From CAJBVW01 sp964457335 (lineage in GTDB: Bacteria; Myxococcota_A; UBA796; SXON01): a DNA stretch of 64,000 bases. A model generated the notes under the pieces. The model had not been told where the DNA came from and did not search any database. It worked only from the letters and a program-made list of their open reading frames with translations. The DNA lies in contig CAYWGD010000016.1 of the NCBI GenBank assembly GCA_964457335.1, positions 1 through 64,000 on the forward strand, written 5' to 3'. Numbering within the stretch: position 1 is the first letter of the stretch; each line of letters starts with the position of its first letter. The translations under genes and the position numbers were made by a program. Positions 55,055 to 63,876 of this stretch are shown here, one piece after another.

Positions 55055-56971
55055 TCACTCCGCGCAGGCCTTGGCGCCCCAGTCGTAGACGTTGTTCAGC
55101 TCGTCGCACTCGTAGAGCACGCCCGCGCCCGCCTCGTCGAAGTCGGCCTTCGCCACGGGCTTGGCCGTGCCGAGCGCGCTCGCGGAGACCTCGAAGAGCA
55201 GGGCCTCGCCCTCCTCGCCGGGGGCGATCGCCTGCGTGGTGTAGAGGGTGGCGAGCACCGCGCCCGACGGCCCCGCCGTGATGCTCACGGGGATGCCGGC
55301 CGGCGCCTCGAGGTTGCCGGCGTTGCCCACCCAGGCGCCCACGTACACCTTGTCGCCGTCACACTCCTTGTCGCACACGTCGAAGATCTCGACCTGGAGG
55401 TCGTGCCACTCGCCCGGCGGCTGTCCGGCGTCGCCGCTGCGGAAGCTGTTGTACTCGGGCCAGTTGGGGCCCCCGGTCGCCGGGATGCCGCCGACGTCGT
55501 CGACGTTGGTGATCTGGTAGCCGTGCTGGTTCCAGATCTTGCGGCCGGGCGGCCAGGTCTCGTCGGCGTCGCCGTACACGGAGAAGGAGCGGTTCCACGA
55601 GCAGTGGCCGAGCACGATCTCGACCTGGTCGTCGTTGTCCACGTCGGCGATCACCGGCGTCTCGAGGATCGTGTAGCTCCCGTGCTCGGTGGAGCGGAAC
55701 TTCACGCTCCCGTCGAGCCCGTTGAAGAACGCGATCGACCCCTCGTCGGCGTAGAGCACCTCGGGGTAGCCGTCGTTCTCGAAGTCGAAGAGCACCGGGC
55801 CCGCCGCGCCCGACTGGTCGCTGATGCGCGCGGTCCACTTGCGGGTGCCGCCCCACTCCAGCGCCACGAGCGAGTTCTGCGCCGCGAAGACGATGTCGGG
55901 CGTGCCGTCCGCGTCGAGGTCGTCGATCGCGGGGGCGCCGAGGTTGGTGTTGCCGCCGGTGGCGTAGCTGACCGACCAGAGCTCGGTGCCGTCCGTCTCC
56001 ATGCCGGTGACGAAGACGCCGCTCGTCTTCACGATCTCGCCGTCGCCGTCGCCGTCGAAGTCCGCCACGGCGATGAGCCCGTCGAGGCCGCCGTTGGTCC
56101 ACTTGGCCGAGCCGTCCATGTTGTAGGCGGCGTCGCCGGTGACGAGCTCCTCGACGCCGTCACCGTCGAGGTCGGTCGGGATGGAGAGCGTGCCGTAGGT
56201 GCTCGCGCCGGGTGTGCCGCCGTAGGGGGCCGCGCCCTTGCCGTAGCGCCCGCGGCCCAGGAGCGTGCCGGTCGCGCCGTCGAGGATCGCGTTCCCGACG
56301 GTGACCTCGGGGTTTCCGTCGTGGTCCATGTCCGAGATGGCGGGGTAGTTGTACCCCATCGTGTCCATGCTGGACGCGAGGTTGGGCGAGGTCCAGAAGG
56401 TGGCCCCCGTGCGCCCGTCGAGCGCCACGACCGTGGTGGTGCCGCCGGCGACGACCTCGGGCCAGCCGTCGCCGTCGAGGTCGCCGACCGCGAAGCCGCC
56501 GTCCTGCCCGATGTTGCTGGCTCGCGACTCCCAGAACACGCCCGAGTTGTCGCCCTTCACCGCGACCACGCGCCCGGACTGGTAGATGATGATCGCCGGG
56601 AGGTCGGCGTCGTCGATCGCGCCGCTGCCGTTGCTGTCGACGATCTGCCCGATCGCGGGCGGCCCGCAGAACGTGGTCGACCCGTAGTGGTACTCCACGA
56701 CCGGCGTGAAGCTGCCCGTCTGCAGCTCGACGTCGCACTCCTCGTTGAGGCTCACCTCGCTGCGCGTGCCCTCGAGGCCCTCGCAGATCTCGGAGAAGTC
56801 CTCGTGGGTGCCCGGACCCGCGCCGGTCTCTTCGGCGTCGGTGCCGGAGCCGTCCGTCTTGCGGTTGAGGTCGTAGTCGCTGCACGCCGCCGCGAGCGAC
56901 ACGGCGCCGAGCAGCAGGACGACAGGCCGGAATCCTGGATTTTGGTCCGACGGGAGGAGGGGGGCGCGCAT
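55055..56971 (-). CDS. Large FG-GAP/VCBS repeat lipoprotein
   Basis: A 638-residue lipoprotein (lipobox LAAAC, cysteine 30, signal starting MRAPLLPSDQNPG). After a short acidic linker the body is a propeller of FG-GAP/VCBS calcium loops: GDLDGDGWPEVV, SDMDHDGNPEVT, TDLDGDGVEELV, ADFDGDGDGEIV, DDLDADGTPDIV, FDFENDGYPEVL, ADVDNDDQVEIV. The C-terminal 130 residues are a beta-sandwich with cysteines (DVCDKECDGDK, YECDELNNVYDWGAKACAE), CARDB-like in style. Likely surface-bound. TAATCT at 56999-56994 is a good -10. The ATG at 57022 was rejected because it would run through the promoter. Confidence 0.85.
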   Translation of the reverse strand: MRAPLLPSDQNPGFRPVVLLLGAVSLAAACSDYDLNRKTDGSGTDAEETGAGPGTHEDFSEICEGLEGTRSEVSLNEECDVELQTGSFTPVVEYHYGSTTFCGPPAIGQIVDSNGSGAIDDADLPAIIIYQSGRVVAVKGDNSGVFWESRASNIGQDGGFAVGDLDGDGWPEVVAGGTTTVVALDGRTGATFWTSPNLASSMDTMGYNYPAISDMDHDGNPEVTVGNAILDGATGTLLGRGRYGKGAAPYGGTPGASTYGTLSIPTDLDGDGVEELVTGDAAYNMDGSAKWTNGGLDGLIAVADFDGDGDGEIVKTSGVFVTGMETDGTELWSVSYATGGNTNLGAPAIDDLDADGTPDIVFAAQNSLVALEWGGTRKWTARISDQSGAAGPVLFDFENDGYPEVLYADEGSIAFFNGLDGSVKFRSTEHGSYTILETPVIADVDNDDQVEIVLGHCSWNRSFSVYGDADETWPPGRKIWNQHGYQITNVDDVGGIPATGGPNWPEYNSFRSGDAGQPPGEWHDLQVEIFDVCDKECDGDKVYVGAWVGNAGNLEAPAGIPVSITAGPSGAVLATLYTTQAIAPGEEGEALLFEVSASALGTAKPVAKADFDEAGAGVLYECDELNNVYDWGAKACAE

Positions 56972-57048
56972 GGCTGGCTCCGCGGCGGCCCGCAGATTAG
57001 CGTGGCCGTCACAGGGCCGCACGCGGAAATCGGTTAAGCTTCGGGCCG

Positions 57049-57792
57049 ATGTTTGCCGTCGTCCAGTTCAAGCCCCGTCGCGGAGCGCGAAACGCCAACC
57101 TCGCCGGGCTGGTCGCGCTCACCACCCAGGCGCTCCAGGGCGGCGCGAAGGTGGTGGTGCTGCCAGAGATGGCGGCCACCGGCTATCGCTTCCCCAACCC
57201 GGAAGCCATCCGCCCCATGTCGGAAATGCCGCGGGGGCCCACCTTCCGGGCGTTCCAGCCGCTCGCGCGCCAACACAAGGCGCACATCGTGGTGGGCTTC
57301 GTCGAGGATCACGAGGGGCGGCTCTTCAATTCCGCGCTCGTGATCAACCCGGAAGGGCGCATCGAGGCGCTCTACCGCAAGCGCCTGCTCTACATCGACG
57401 ATCACACCTGGGCGAGCCCGGGGGATCTGCCGTACCCGTCCTTCCAGACGCCCTACGGCAGCGCCACCGTCGGCATCTGCATGGACATCAACGATCCCCG
57501 CTTCATCACCCACATCCGCCGCACGCGGCCGGACGTCGTCTGCTTCCCCACGAACTGGGTGGACGAGGGCGTGGACGTCCAGAAGTACTGGGCCAACCAG
57601 CTCCGCGGCTGGAACGGGACGCTCGTGGCCGCCGACCGGTGGGGCGAGGAGGACGGCGTGCCGTTCGCCGGCCGCTCGGCGGTGATGCGCGCCGGCCAGG
57701 TGCTGGTGAGCGGGCCCGACGAGGGCGACGGCTGGTGGACGGCCGAGGCGCCGGCGAAGCAGCCGGCGGTGGCCCCCGCGACCGAGCGGTAG
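57049..57792 (+). CDS. Carbon-nitrogen hydrolase (nitrilase superfamily)
   Basis: A 247-residue nitrilase-superfamily amidase, of usual length. The catalytic triad is complete: E40 (VVVLPEMAATGY), K111 (ALYRKRLLY) and C144 (ATVGICMDIN). Such enzymes hydrolyse nitriles or, more often, amides of small molecules, including omega-amides and peptidoglycan-related amides. No signal peptide. TAAGCT at 57035-57040, 8 bases before the ATG, looks like a -10 of a leaderless transcript; the divergent FG-GAP gene uses TAATCT. Substrate unknown. Confidence 0.9.
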   Translation: MFAVVQFKPRRGARNANLAGLVALTTQALQGGAKVVVLPEMAATGYRFPNPEAIRPMSEMPRGPTFRAFQPLARQHKAHIVVGFVEDHEGRLFNSALVINPEGRIEALYRKRLLYIDDHTWASPGDLPYPSFQTPYGSATVGICMDINDPRFITHIRRTRPDVVCFPTNWVDEGVDVQKYWANQLRGWNGTLVAADRWGEEDGVPFAGRSAVMRAGQVLVSGPDEGDGWWTAEAPAKQPAVAPATER

Positions 57793-57818
57793 GCCGCCTC
57801 CGCTGCGGACGGCCGGGC

Positions 57819-58913
57819 TCAGCGCCCGCCGAAGTCCTTCTCCTTCGCGTAGCGGGCGATCCGGTCGACGTAGTCGAACACCGACGGGGCCCCGCGTCCC
57901 AGGTGCCGCCGCAGGTTGGTGGTGTCGAAGAGCGGGTTCTGCCGGAAGTAGGGGAGGTAGGCGGAGCCCCCCCGCAAGATGCGCCGGCCGCGCTTCGTGA
58001 GCGAGAGCGGCCGCCGGAGCACCGGGCGCACCCACTTCAGGTAGAAGTCCGGGTCGATCGTCCGGAGCGGCGGGCGCTCGAGCACCGCGGCGAAGCGCGC
58101 GGCGAGCGCGTCTACGCGCGGCGCCTCGTCCCCGGCGGCGAGGTGGAAGCAGCCGCCGAGCGTCCCCGGGTCGCGGCGCAACGCGGCGATGGCGTCGGCG
58201 ACGAAGTCGACCGGCACGACGTCCACGAGCGTGTCGGGGCGCCCGGGGAACAGCCGCCACCACCCCCGCGCGTAGAGCATGAGCGGCCAGTACAGGACGT
58301 TGAACGCCTCCGTCTCACCCGTGCGGCTGTCGCCGACCACGATGGACGGGCGGTGGATCGCGGCGGGGAGCCCCTCGGCGATGGAGGCGCGCACCCGCGC
58401 CTCCGCCTGGCACTTCGACCACTCGTAGCTGTTGCGGAAGCCCTGCCCCACGTCGCACTCGTGCTCGAACACGCGCCCCGTGCGGTCGCCGGCGACGTAG
58501 GCCGTGCTGACGTGGTCGTGGCGGACGAGCCGCCCGCGCTCGGCGAGCGTGCGCGCGAGCGCCAGCATCGACTCGGTGCTGGCGATGTTCTCGCCCGCGG
58601 CCCTGTCCTGCGGCATGTCGAAGCGCACGGACGCCGCGGAGTGGATCAGCGCGGTGACCTCGGCCTCCACGCGCGCCCGGTCGGCGGGAGAGAGGCCGAG
58701 CCCCGGCGCGGTGACGTCGCCGCGGAGGGCGTGGACGCGGCCGGCGGCGTCGGGGACCCGGCGGCGCAGCGCGGCCTCCCGCTCGGCGAGGTGGACGTCG
58801 TCCTTCGCGCGCACGAGCGCGAGCACCACGCAGGCGGGATCCTCGAGCAGCCGCGGCAGGAGCGCGGTGCCGACGTGGCCGGTCGCGCCGGTGAGCAGGA
58901 CGGTGTCGGACAT
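57819..58913 (-). CDS. Fatty-acyl-reductase-like SDR (NAD-binding 4/male-sterility domain)
   Basis: A 364-residue extended short-chain dehydrogenase of the fatty acyl-CoA reductase/thioester reductase type. The nucleotide motif is TVLLTGATGHVGTALLPRLL, and the catalytic pair is Y163-K167 (YEWSKCQAE). HSAASVRFD and HRPSIVVGDSRTG are family blocks. The C-terminal helices (VRPVLRRPLSLTKRGRR, LFDTTNLRRHLGRG) are as in reductive-release proteins. It should reduce an acyl thioester or oxidise a sterol-like alcohol using NADPH. It is the last gene after DUF2505 and CAP on the minus strand. Confidence 0.82.
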   Translation of the reverse strand: MSDTVLLTGATGHVGTALLPRLLEDPACVVLALVRAKDDVHLAEREAALRRRVPDAAGRVHALRGDVTAPGLGLSPADRARVEAEVTALIHSAASVRFDMPQDRAAGENIASTESMLALARTLAERGRLVRHDHVSTAYVAGDRTGRVFEHECDVGQGFRNSYEWSKCQAEARVRASIAEGLPAAIHRPSIVVGDSRTGETEAFNVLYWPLMLYARGWWRLFPGRPDTLVDVVPVDFVADAIAALRRDPGTLGGCFHLAAGDEAPRVDALAARFAAVLERPPLRTIDPDFYLKWVRPVLRRPLSLTKRGRRILRGGSAYLPYFRQNPLFDTTNLRRHLGRGAPSVFDYVDRIARYAKEKDFGGR

Positions 58914-58946
58914 CGGGCGCTTCCCCCTGGCGGGCGCGCCGGAGTA

Positions 58947-59939
58947 TCACACGCGGCGGCGGCGGATCCCGAGGAGCGCGGCGCCGGCGATCCCGACGAG
59001 GCCCATCCCGCCCGGCGTGGCGTTGCAGCCGACGAGCGCGAGGTCCTCGAGCATCTTCGCGTGCAGCTCGTCTTCCGGGACCTCGCCGAACAGGCCGCCC
59101 CTCTTCACCTGGACCTCGGTCCACTCCTCGTCGCAGTCGCCGTGCTGGTAGCTGCCCTCGGCGGGGAAGGTGCCCTGCTCGCCGTCGGCGGTCTCCCACC
59201 ACACGTACCAGGGGTTGCACGCCTCGCCGTCGAACGCCGGCGCGATGCTGTAGATGCCGAGCTCGTCGGCGCCGTACATGAGGTTCATGTCGGACTCGAC
59301 GCCGTCGACGACGAGCTGGAGGGCGGCGGGCGCGTCGACGTCGCCCCAGTCCGCGTAGAGGAAGTCCCCGTCCTCGACGGCGATGCGCACCGGCGGGTCG
59401 CCCTCTTCCAGGCTCCCGGCGGCGAAGTCCTGGGTGAGGTAGGCGCCGGAGATGCCCGGGCCCATCTCGTTGTAGTCGCCGAGCATGATGTTCGCGCGGT
59501 GGCCGCTCGAGCACATCCACATCCCCATCACCGCGTAGCGGGGGTCGTTGGTGCCCATGGCGATGTTCTCGCCGACGTACCCGGAGTCGTCGTAGTAGTG
59601 CGAGACGCGCGTGGCCATGTCCTCGCCGCTGCCGTCACAGCTGTCGTGCTGGAAGCAGGAGTTCTCCTCCATCGTGATGGAGTGGTAGCGGGAGGCCTCC
59701 GTGAGGTCGAGGTCGAGGTAGAGCGGCGACTTCGGCACCTGCTCGTCGGCCAGGAAGTCGTCGAAGGAGCAGGGCTCGTACCCGGACTGGTACTCCTGGT
59801 CGAACTCCTCGGGCGCGACGCGCGCCGCGTTCGTCCAGAGGAGCAGCACGCGCTCTTCGTAGGAGGGGTACCCGTCGACCGGGACGCCGTAGCCGGCGCC
59901 CACGGTCGCGAGGAGGGCCAGGGACGCGAGCTCCATCAT
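58947..59939 (-). CDS. CAP/SCP-domain secreted protein with MYXO-CTERM-like tail
   Basis: A 330-residue exported protein. After a signal peptide (MMELASLALLATVGAGYG) comes a CAP domain: LLLWTNAARVAPEEF, SRYHSITMEENSCFQHD, YVGENIAMG and CSSGHRANIML supply the conserved histidine/glutamate cavity. A beta-rich second domain follows. The tail GCNATPGGMGLVGIAGAALLGIRRRRV is a cysteine plus hydrophobic plus arginine sorting signal of the MYXO-CTERM kind, which anchors the protein at the surface. The start forms ATGA with the DUF2505 stop. CAP proteins are often lipid-binding or nuclease-like, with no firm enzymatic role. Confidence 0.85.
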   Translation of the reverse strand: MMELASLALLATVGAGYGVPVDGYPSYEERVLLLWTNAARVAPEEFDQEYQSGYEPCSFDDFLADEQVPKSPLYLDLDLTEASRYHSITMEENSCFQHDSCDGSGEDMATRVSHYYDDSGYVGENIAMGTNDPRYAVMGMWMCSSGHRANIMLGDYNEMGPGISGAYLTQDFAAGSLEEGDPPVRIAVEDGDFLYADWGDVDAPAALQLVVDGVESDMNLMYGADELGIYSIAPAFDGEACNPWYVWWETADGEQGTFPAEGSYQHGDCDEEWTEVQVKRGGLFGEVPEDELHAKMLEDLALVGCNATPGGMGLVGIAGAALLGIRRRRV

Positions 59940-60427
59940 CCGCCTCCGGCGAGGTGTCGGCGGATGACCTCCGCCGCCCGCTCGTAGCTCTTCTCGAGTT
60001 GCTCCAGCACCACCTTCTCGATGGCGCCCCCGACCAGCGGGACCGCGACCTTGATCTCCCCCTCGATGATGCGCTCGCAGCCGCCAGGCGCGTCGACGAC
60101 GCGCGACGTGCCGCTGCACTGCACCTTGTCGGGGAGCAGGTCGGACAGGACCTTCCACGTCGTGCTCATGCGGTCGTCGTCGCCCTCGACCTCCTGCACG
60201 TAGGAGAAGCGCGTCGCGCCGAGCGCCCGCTGGGCGACGGCCGGGAGCTCCTTCCGCGGGGAGACGCGCATCCGTTCGAGGGTCTTCGACCCCTGCCGGG
60301 TGCGCTCCAGGACCTGCACGTCGACCTCCCCCGCGGCGGCGATCTTCTCGTCGACCGCGGGGTCACGCGTACCGTCCCAGTACGCCCGCGGAGAGACCGG
60401 GAAGCGATGGGAGATGCGGATCTGCAT
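59936..60427 (-). CDS. DUF2505 (START/SRPBCC-like) protein
   Basis: A 163-residue cytoplasmic protein with the DUF2505 pattern: IRISHRFPVSPRAYWDGTRDPAVDEKIAA at the start, VDVQVLERTRQGSKTLERMRVSPRKELP, and IIEGEIKVAVPLVGGAIEKVVLEQLEKSYERAAEVI at the end. These are SRPBCC-like helix-grip folds that bind hydrophobic ligands. The ATG at 60427 begins the fold; an upstream ATG at 60505 would add 26 unrelated residues. TACCCT at 60442-60437 is a possible -10. Coupled to the CAP gene, so a lipid or envelope role is plausible. Confidence 0.84.
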   Translation of the reverse strand: MQIRISHRFPVSPRAYWDGTRDPAVDEKIAAAGEVDVQVLERTRQGSKTLERMRVSPRKELPAVAQRALGATRFSYVQEVEGDDDRMSTTWKVLSDLLPDKVQCSGTSRVVDAPGGCERIIEGEIKVAVPLVGGAIEKVVLEQLEKSYERAAEVIRRHLAGGG

Positions 60428-60567
60428 GGCGCGCCCAGGGTACGGCCGGGCTCGAGCGGCGGCAACGACGTGCATGTCAAGCTTGTGTGACGCGGGGGCG
60501 TCCACGAGGCGCCCGGCGACCCGAGAGCCGGAGCCCTTCGGTTAGCATGCGCGTGCCCGGAGCCCGC

Positions 60568-63500
60568 ATGTCCTCCTCCCTGCTCCTCCTGCTCGCCCTG
60601 ACCGACCCGGCTCGCGCGGTGCTCCCCCTCCCGACGTACCCGGAGTGCGGCGAGGAGGACCGTCCGGACCTCTGCCCGTCCGACCTCGGCGACGACTGGT
60701 CCTTCATCAGCTACGTCCCCGCCGGCTCGCGGGCGACCGTGCGGCCCGAGGAGCTGGAGATCGGCTCCGGCAACAACGTCGACCGGGCCTGGCGCATCAC
60801 CACCGGTCGCACCGACGTGCTGCTCGCCGCGCTCGACTCGGGCTTCGACTGGGCCAACGGCTCCTACGTCAACAAGATCGCGCTCAACACGGGCGAGCTC
60901 CCGCTCCCGCAGCTCGCCGACGGGTCCGAGGCCGCCGACCACGACGTCGACGGGAACGGCATCGTGAACGTCCAGGACTACGCCGCCGACCCGCGCCTCG
61001 CGTTCGACGCCGGGCGGGACTCGGCGGACTTCCACCTCGATCCCTCCGACCTGCTCGCCACGTTCTCCGACGGCGTGGACGACGATGGCAACGGTTTCGC
61101 CGACGACATCGCCGGCTGGGACTTCTTCGCCGACGACAACGACCCGTACCACGAGTACGACCAGGACTTCGGCACCCACGGCGACGGCGTCGTCGAGGAG
61201 ATGGCCGCGGAGGGCGGGGACAGCAGCGGCGACATCGGCGTGTGCCCGAACTGCGCGGTGCTGCCCGTCCGCATCGGCGACACGTTCGTCACCGACGGGA
61301 ACCGCGCGGCCATGGGCATCGCGTACGCGGTGTCCCGCGGCGCGCTCGGCGTGAACATGTCGGTCGGGGCGCTCTCGAACCCCGACCTCGCGTACGCGGC
61401 GGCGCGGTGGGCGCGCGAGCAGGGCGTGAGCCTCGTGGGCGCCGCGGGCGACGAGAACGCCTACCACCACAACTTCCCGTCGCTGATGGACGGCATCCTC
61501 TACGTCCACTCGATCCGCTCCGACAACGGCACCGAGGGCGACGGCACGTTCAGCTACCTGAACTTCTTCAACTGCAACAACTACGGGCCACGCCTCACGC
61601 TGGTCGCCGCGTCGCACGCCTGCGCGACGGGCGCGGCGGCCGCCACGACGGGCGCCGTCGGCCTCGTGCACTCGGCCGCGCGCGACGCGGGCCTCACGCT
61701 CACTGCGGACGAGGTCTACCAGCTCCTCATCGGCTCCGTCGACGACATCGCCCTCTCCGCGGAGGACGTGGCGCGCGCCGCCACCTACCCCTCGGGCGAA
61801 GGCTGGGACCCCTTCTACGGGTACGGGCGCCTCGACGCCGGCCGGGCCGTGGAGATGGTCGCGAACGGGGAGATCCCCCCGACGATGGACGTGTCGAGCC
61901 CCGCGTGGTTCGACACCATCGACCCGTCGGTCGGGACGCTCGCGATCGAGGGGTACATCGCGGCCGATCGCTCGGGCTCCTTCGACTACGTCGTGGAGTA
62001 CGGGGTCGGCGACGATCCGCGCGAGTGGACCCAGCTCGCGAGCGGATCCTCGACGACGCGCATCGAGGGCGCGCTCGCCACGCTCGACCTCGCCTCGCTC
62101 GACGTGGCGGCGATGGCCGAGGCCGACAAGGAGGAGACGATCCTCGAGCGCGTGGATCGTGTCTTCGCGCCGGCCGTGACCGTGCGCGTGCGCGCGACCG
62201 ACGCGGAGGGCCACACCGGCCGGTTCCAGAAGACCTTCTTCGTGTACCGCGACCCCGACCTCGTGGCCGGCTTCCCGCTCGAGCTCGGCTCCTCCGGCGA
62301 GTCCTCGCCGATCCTCGCCGACCTCGACGACGACGGCATCCACGAGATCGTCGTCGGCGACGCCTCCGGGCGCGTGCACGCTTTTCTGGCGGACGGGACG
62401 GAGCTCGCCGGCTGGCCGGCCGTCACCGCCCCCAGCCCGCGCCTCCACGCCGAAGCACCCGCGTTCACCGGCGGCGAGCTCCCCACGCTCCACGACGGCC
62501 TCGTCGCCACCGTGGCGGTGGGGGACCTCGACGGGGACGGCAGCCCCGAGGTGGTCGGGGCCTCGGCCACGGGCTCCGTGTACGCCTGGTCTGCCGACGG
62601 CACGCCGGTGGCCGGCTTCCCCGTGGACATCGTGGGCCGCGCCGCCGACGAGTTCGACTCCACCCACGTGTACGACAACGCCATCATGGGCGCGCCCACG
62701 CTCTACGACCTCGACGGGGACGGCGTGCTCGAGATCCTCGCGGCCGCGATGGACCAGCGGCTCTACGCCTGGGATGCCGCCGGGCAGCCGTGGGGGCCGT
62801 ACCCGATCGACGTGTGCGCCCCCGAGCTCTGCGGCGACGCCGGCACGCGCATCATCACGAGCCCGACCGTCGGCGACGTGGACGGCGACGGCGACGTCGA
62901 GATCGGCCTCGGCACGAACGAGGCGGTGAACGACGGGAACTCGTCCATCTCGTACCTGTTCGACGCGCTGACCGGCACGATCGAGCCGGGCTGGCCGCTC
63001 GTCGAGGGCGGCCTCATCAACGAGGCCGGGCTCCTCCCGATCGTGGGCGAGGGCCACCCCGCGTCGATGGCCTTCGCGGATCTCGACGGCGACGGCGACC
63101 TCGAGATCGCGAGCCCCGTGATGCTGGGGCAGAGCCCGATCTACCACCACGACGGGGCGGTCGCGCACGACCTCTCGTACGTCTCCTCGGGTTTCGGCGA
63201 GGGCACGAACACGAACCAGCCCAGCTTCGCGCAGATGACCAACAACCCGTCGTTCGGCGACATGACCGGCGACGGCGTGCCCGACTACGTCATCGGCGCA
63301 GCGGGCACCTACTACCTGCTCGCCCTGCCGCTCATCACCGCGCTCGACTGGCAGAACGTCGTGGCCGCGTGGGACGGCGCGACCGGCGAGATGCTCCCGG
63401 GCTGGCCGCGGCAGATCGAGGACCTCCAGTTCCTCGTGGCGCCCGCCATCGCGGACCTCGACGGCGACGACCGTGCCGAGGCGGTCATGGGCAGCGCCGG

Positions 63501-63876
63501 GTACCTGCTGCACGCCTGGGACGCGGAGGGCGTCGAGCCCGAGGGCTGGCCCAAGTTCACGGGCAACTGGATCCTCGGGAGCCCGGCCGTCGGGGACATC
63601 GACGGCGACGGGTACGTCGAGGTGGTGGTCTCCACCCGCGAGGGGCGGATCTTCGCGTGGCACACCAAGGGGCACGCGGACCAGGACGTCGGCTGGGCGG
63701 GCATCCACCACGACCCGCAGAACACCGGCAACTTCGAGACGCCGCTGCCCAAGCAGGCGGGACCGCCGTCGTCGCCGTCCAAGGTGGAGGAGGGCTGCTG
63801 CTCGGGCGGCGAGGCCGCGGCGCTCCTTTGGCTCGCGCCGCTCGGGCTCCTCGCCCGCCGGCGGAGGCGCGCGTAG
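60568..63876 (+). CDS. Subtilase-fold protein with FG-GAP repeats and MYXO-CTERM-like tail, catalytic serine missing
   Basis: A 1102-residue secreted protein (MSSSLLLLLALTDPARA) in three parts. Residues about 70-420 are a subtilisin-like domain with D90 (LAALDSGFDW) and H204 (GTHGDGVVEE), but the serine segment reads C352-A-T-G355-A-A-A, so the GTS serine is glycine, and the oxyanion asparagine in AAGN is D295. Protease activity is therefore doubtful. Residues about 550-1050 are FG-GAP/VCBS repeats (ADLDDDGIHEIV, GDLDGDGSPEVV, YDLDGDGVLEIL, GDVDGDGDVEIG). The tail GCCSGGEAAALLWLAPLGLLARRRRRA is a MYXO-CTERM sorting signal. GGAG six bases before this ATG and TAGCAT at 60543 favour it over 60547. 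Confidence 0.85.
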   Translation: MSSSLLLLLALTDPARAVLPLPTYPECGEEDRPDLCPSDLGDDWSFISYVPAGSRATVRPEELEIGSGNNVDRAWRITTGRTDVLLAALDSGFDWANGSYVNKIALNTGELPLPQLADGSEAADHDVDGNGIVNVQDYAADPRLAFDAGRDSADFHLDPSDLLATFSDGVDDDGNGFADDIAGWDFFADDNDPYHEYDQDFGTHGDGVVEEMAAEGGDSSGDIGVCPNCAVLPVRIGDTFVTDGNRAAMGIAYAVSRGALGVNMSVGALSNPDLAYAAARWAREQGVSLVGAAGDENAYHHNFPSLMDGILYVHSIRSDNGTEGDGTFSYLNFFNCNNYGPRLTLVAASHACATGAAAATTGAVGLVHSAARDAGLTLTADEVYQLLIGSVDDIALSAEDVARAATYPSGEGWDPFYGYGRLDAGRAVEMVANGEIPPTMDVSSPAWFDTIDPSVGTLAIEGYIAADRSGSFDYVVEYGVGDDPREWTQLASGSSTTRIEGALATLDLASLDVAAMAEADKEETILERVDRVFAPAVTVRVRATDAEGHTGRFQKTFFVYRDPDLVAGFPLELGSSGESSPILADLDDDGIHEIVVGDASGRVHAFLADGTELAGWPAVTAPSPRLHAEAPAFTGGELPTLHDGLVATVAVGDLDGDGSPEVVGASATGSVYAWSADGTPVAGFPVDIVGRAADEFDSTHVYDNAIMGAPTLYDLDGDGVLEILAAAMDQRLYAWDAAGQPWGPYPIDVCAPELCGDAGTRIITSPTVGDVDGDGDVEIGLGTNEAVNDGNSSISYLFDALTGTIEPGWPLVEGGLINEAGLLPIVGEGHPASMAFADLDGDGDLEIASPVMLGQSPIYHHDGAVAHDLSYVSSGFGEGTNTNQPSFAQMTNNPSFGDMTGDGVPDYVIGAAGTYYLLALPLITALDWQNVVAAWDGATGEMLPGWPRQIEDLQFLVAPAIADLDGDDRAEAVMGSAGYLLHAWDAEGVEPEGWPKFTGNWILGSPAVGDIDGDGYVEVVVSTREGRIFAWHTKGHADQDVGWAGIHHDPQNTGNFETPLPKQAGPPSSPSKVEEGCCSGGEAAALLWLAPLGLLARRRRRA

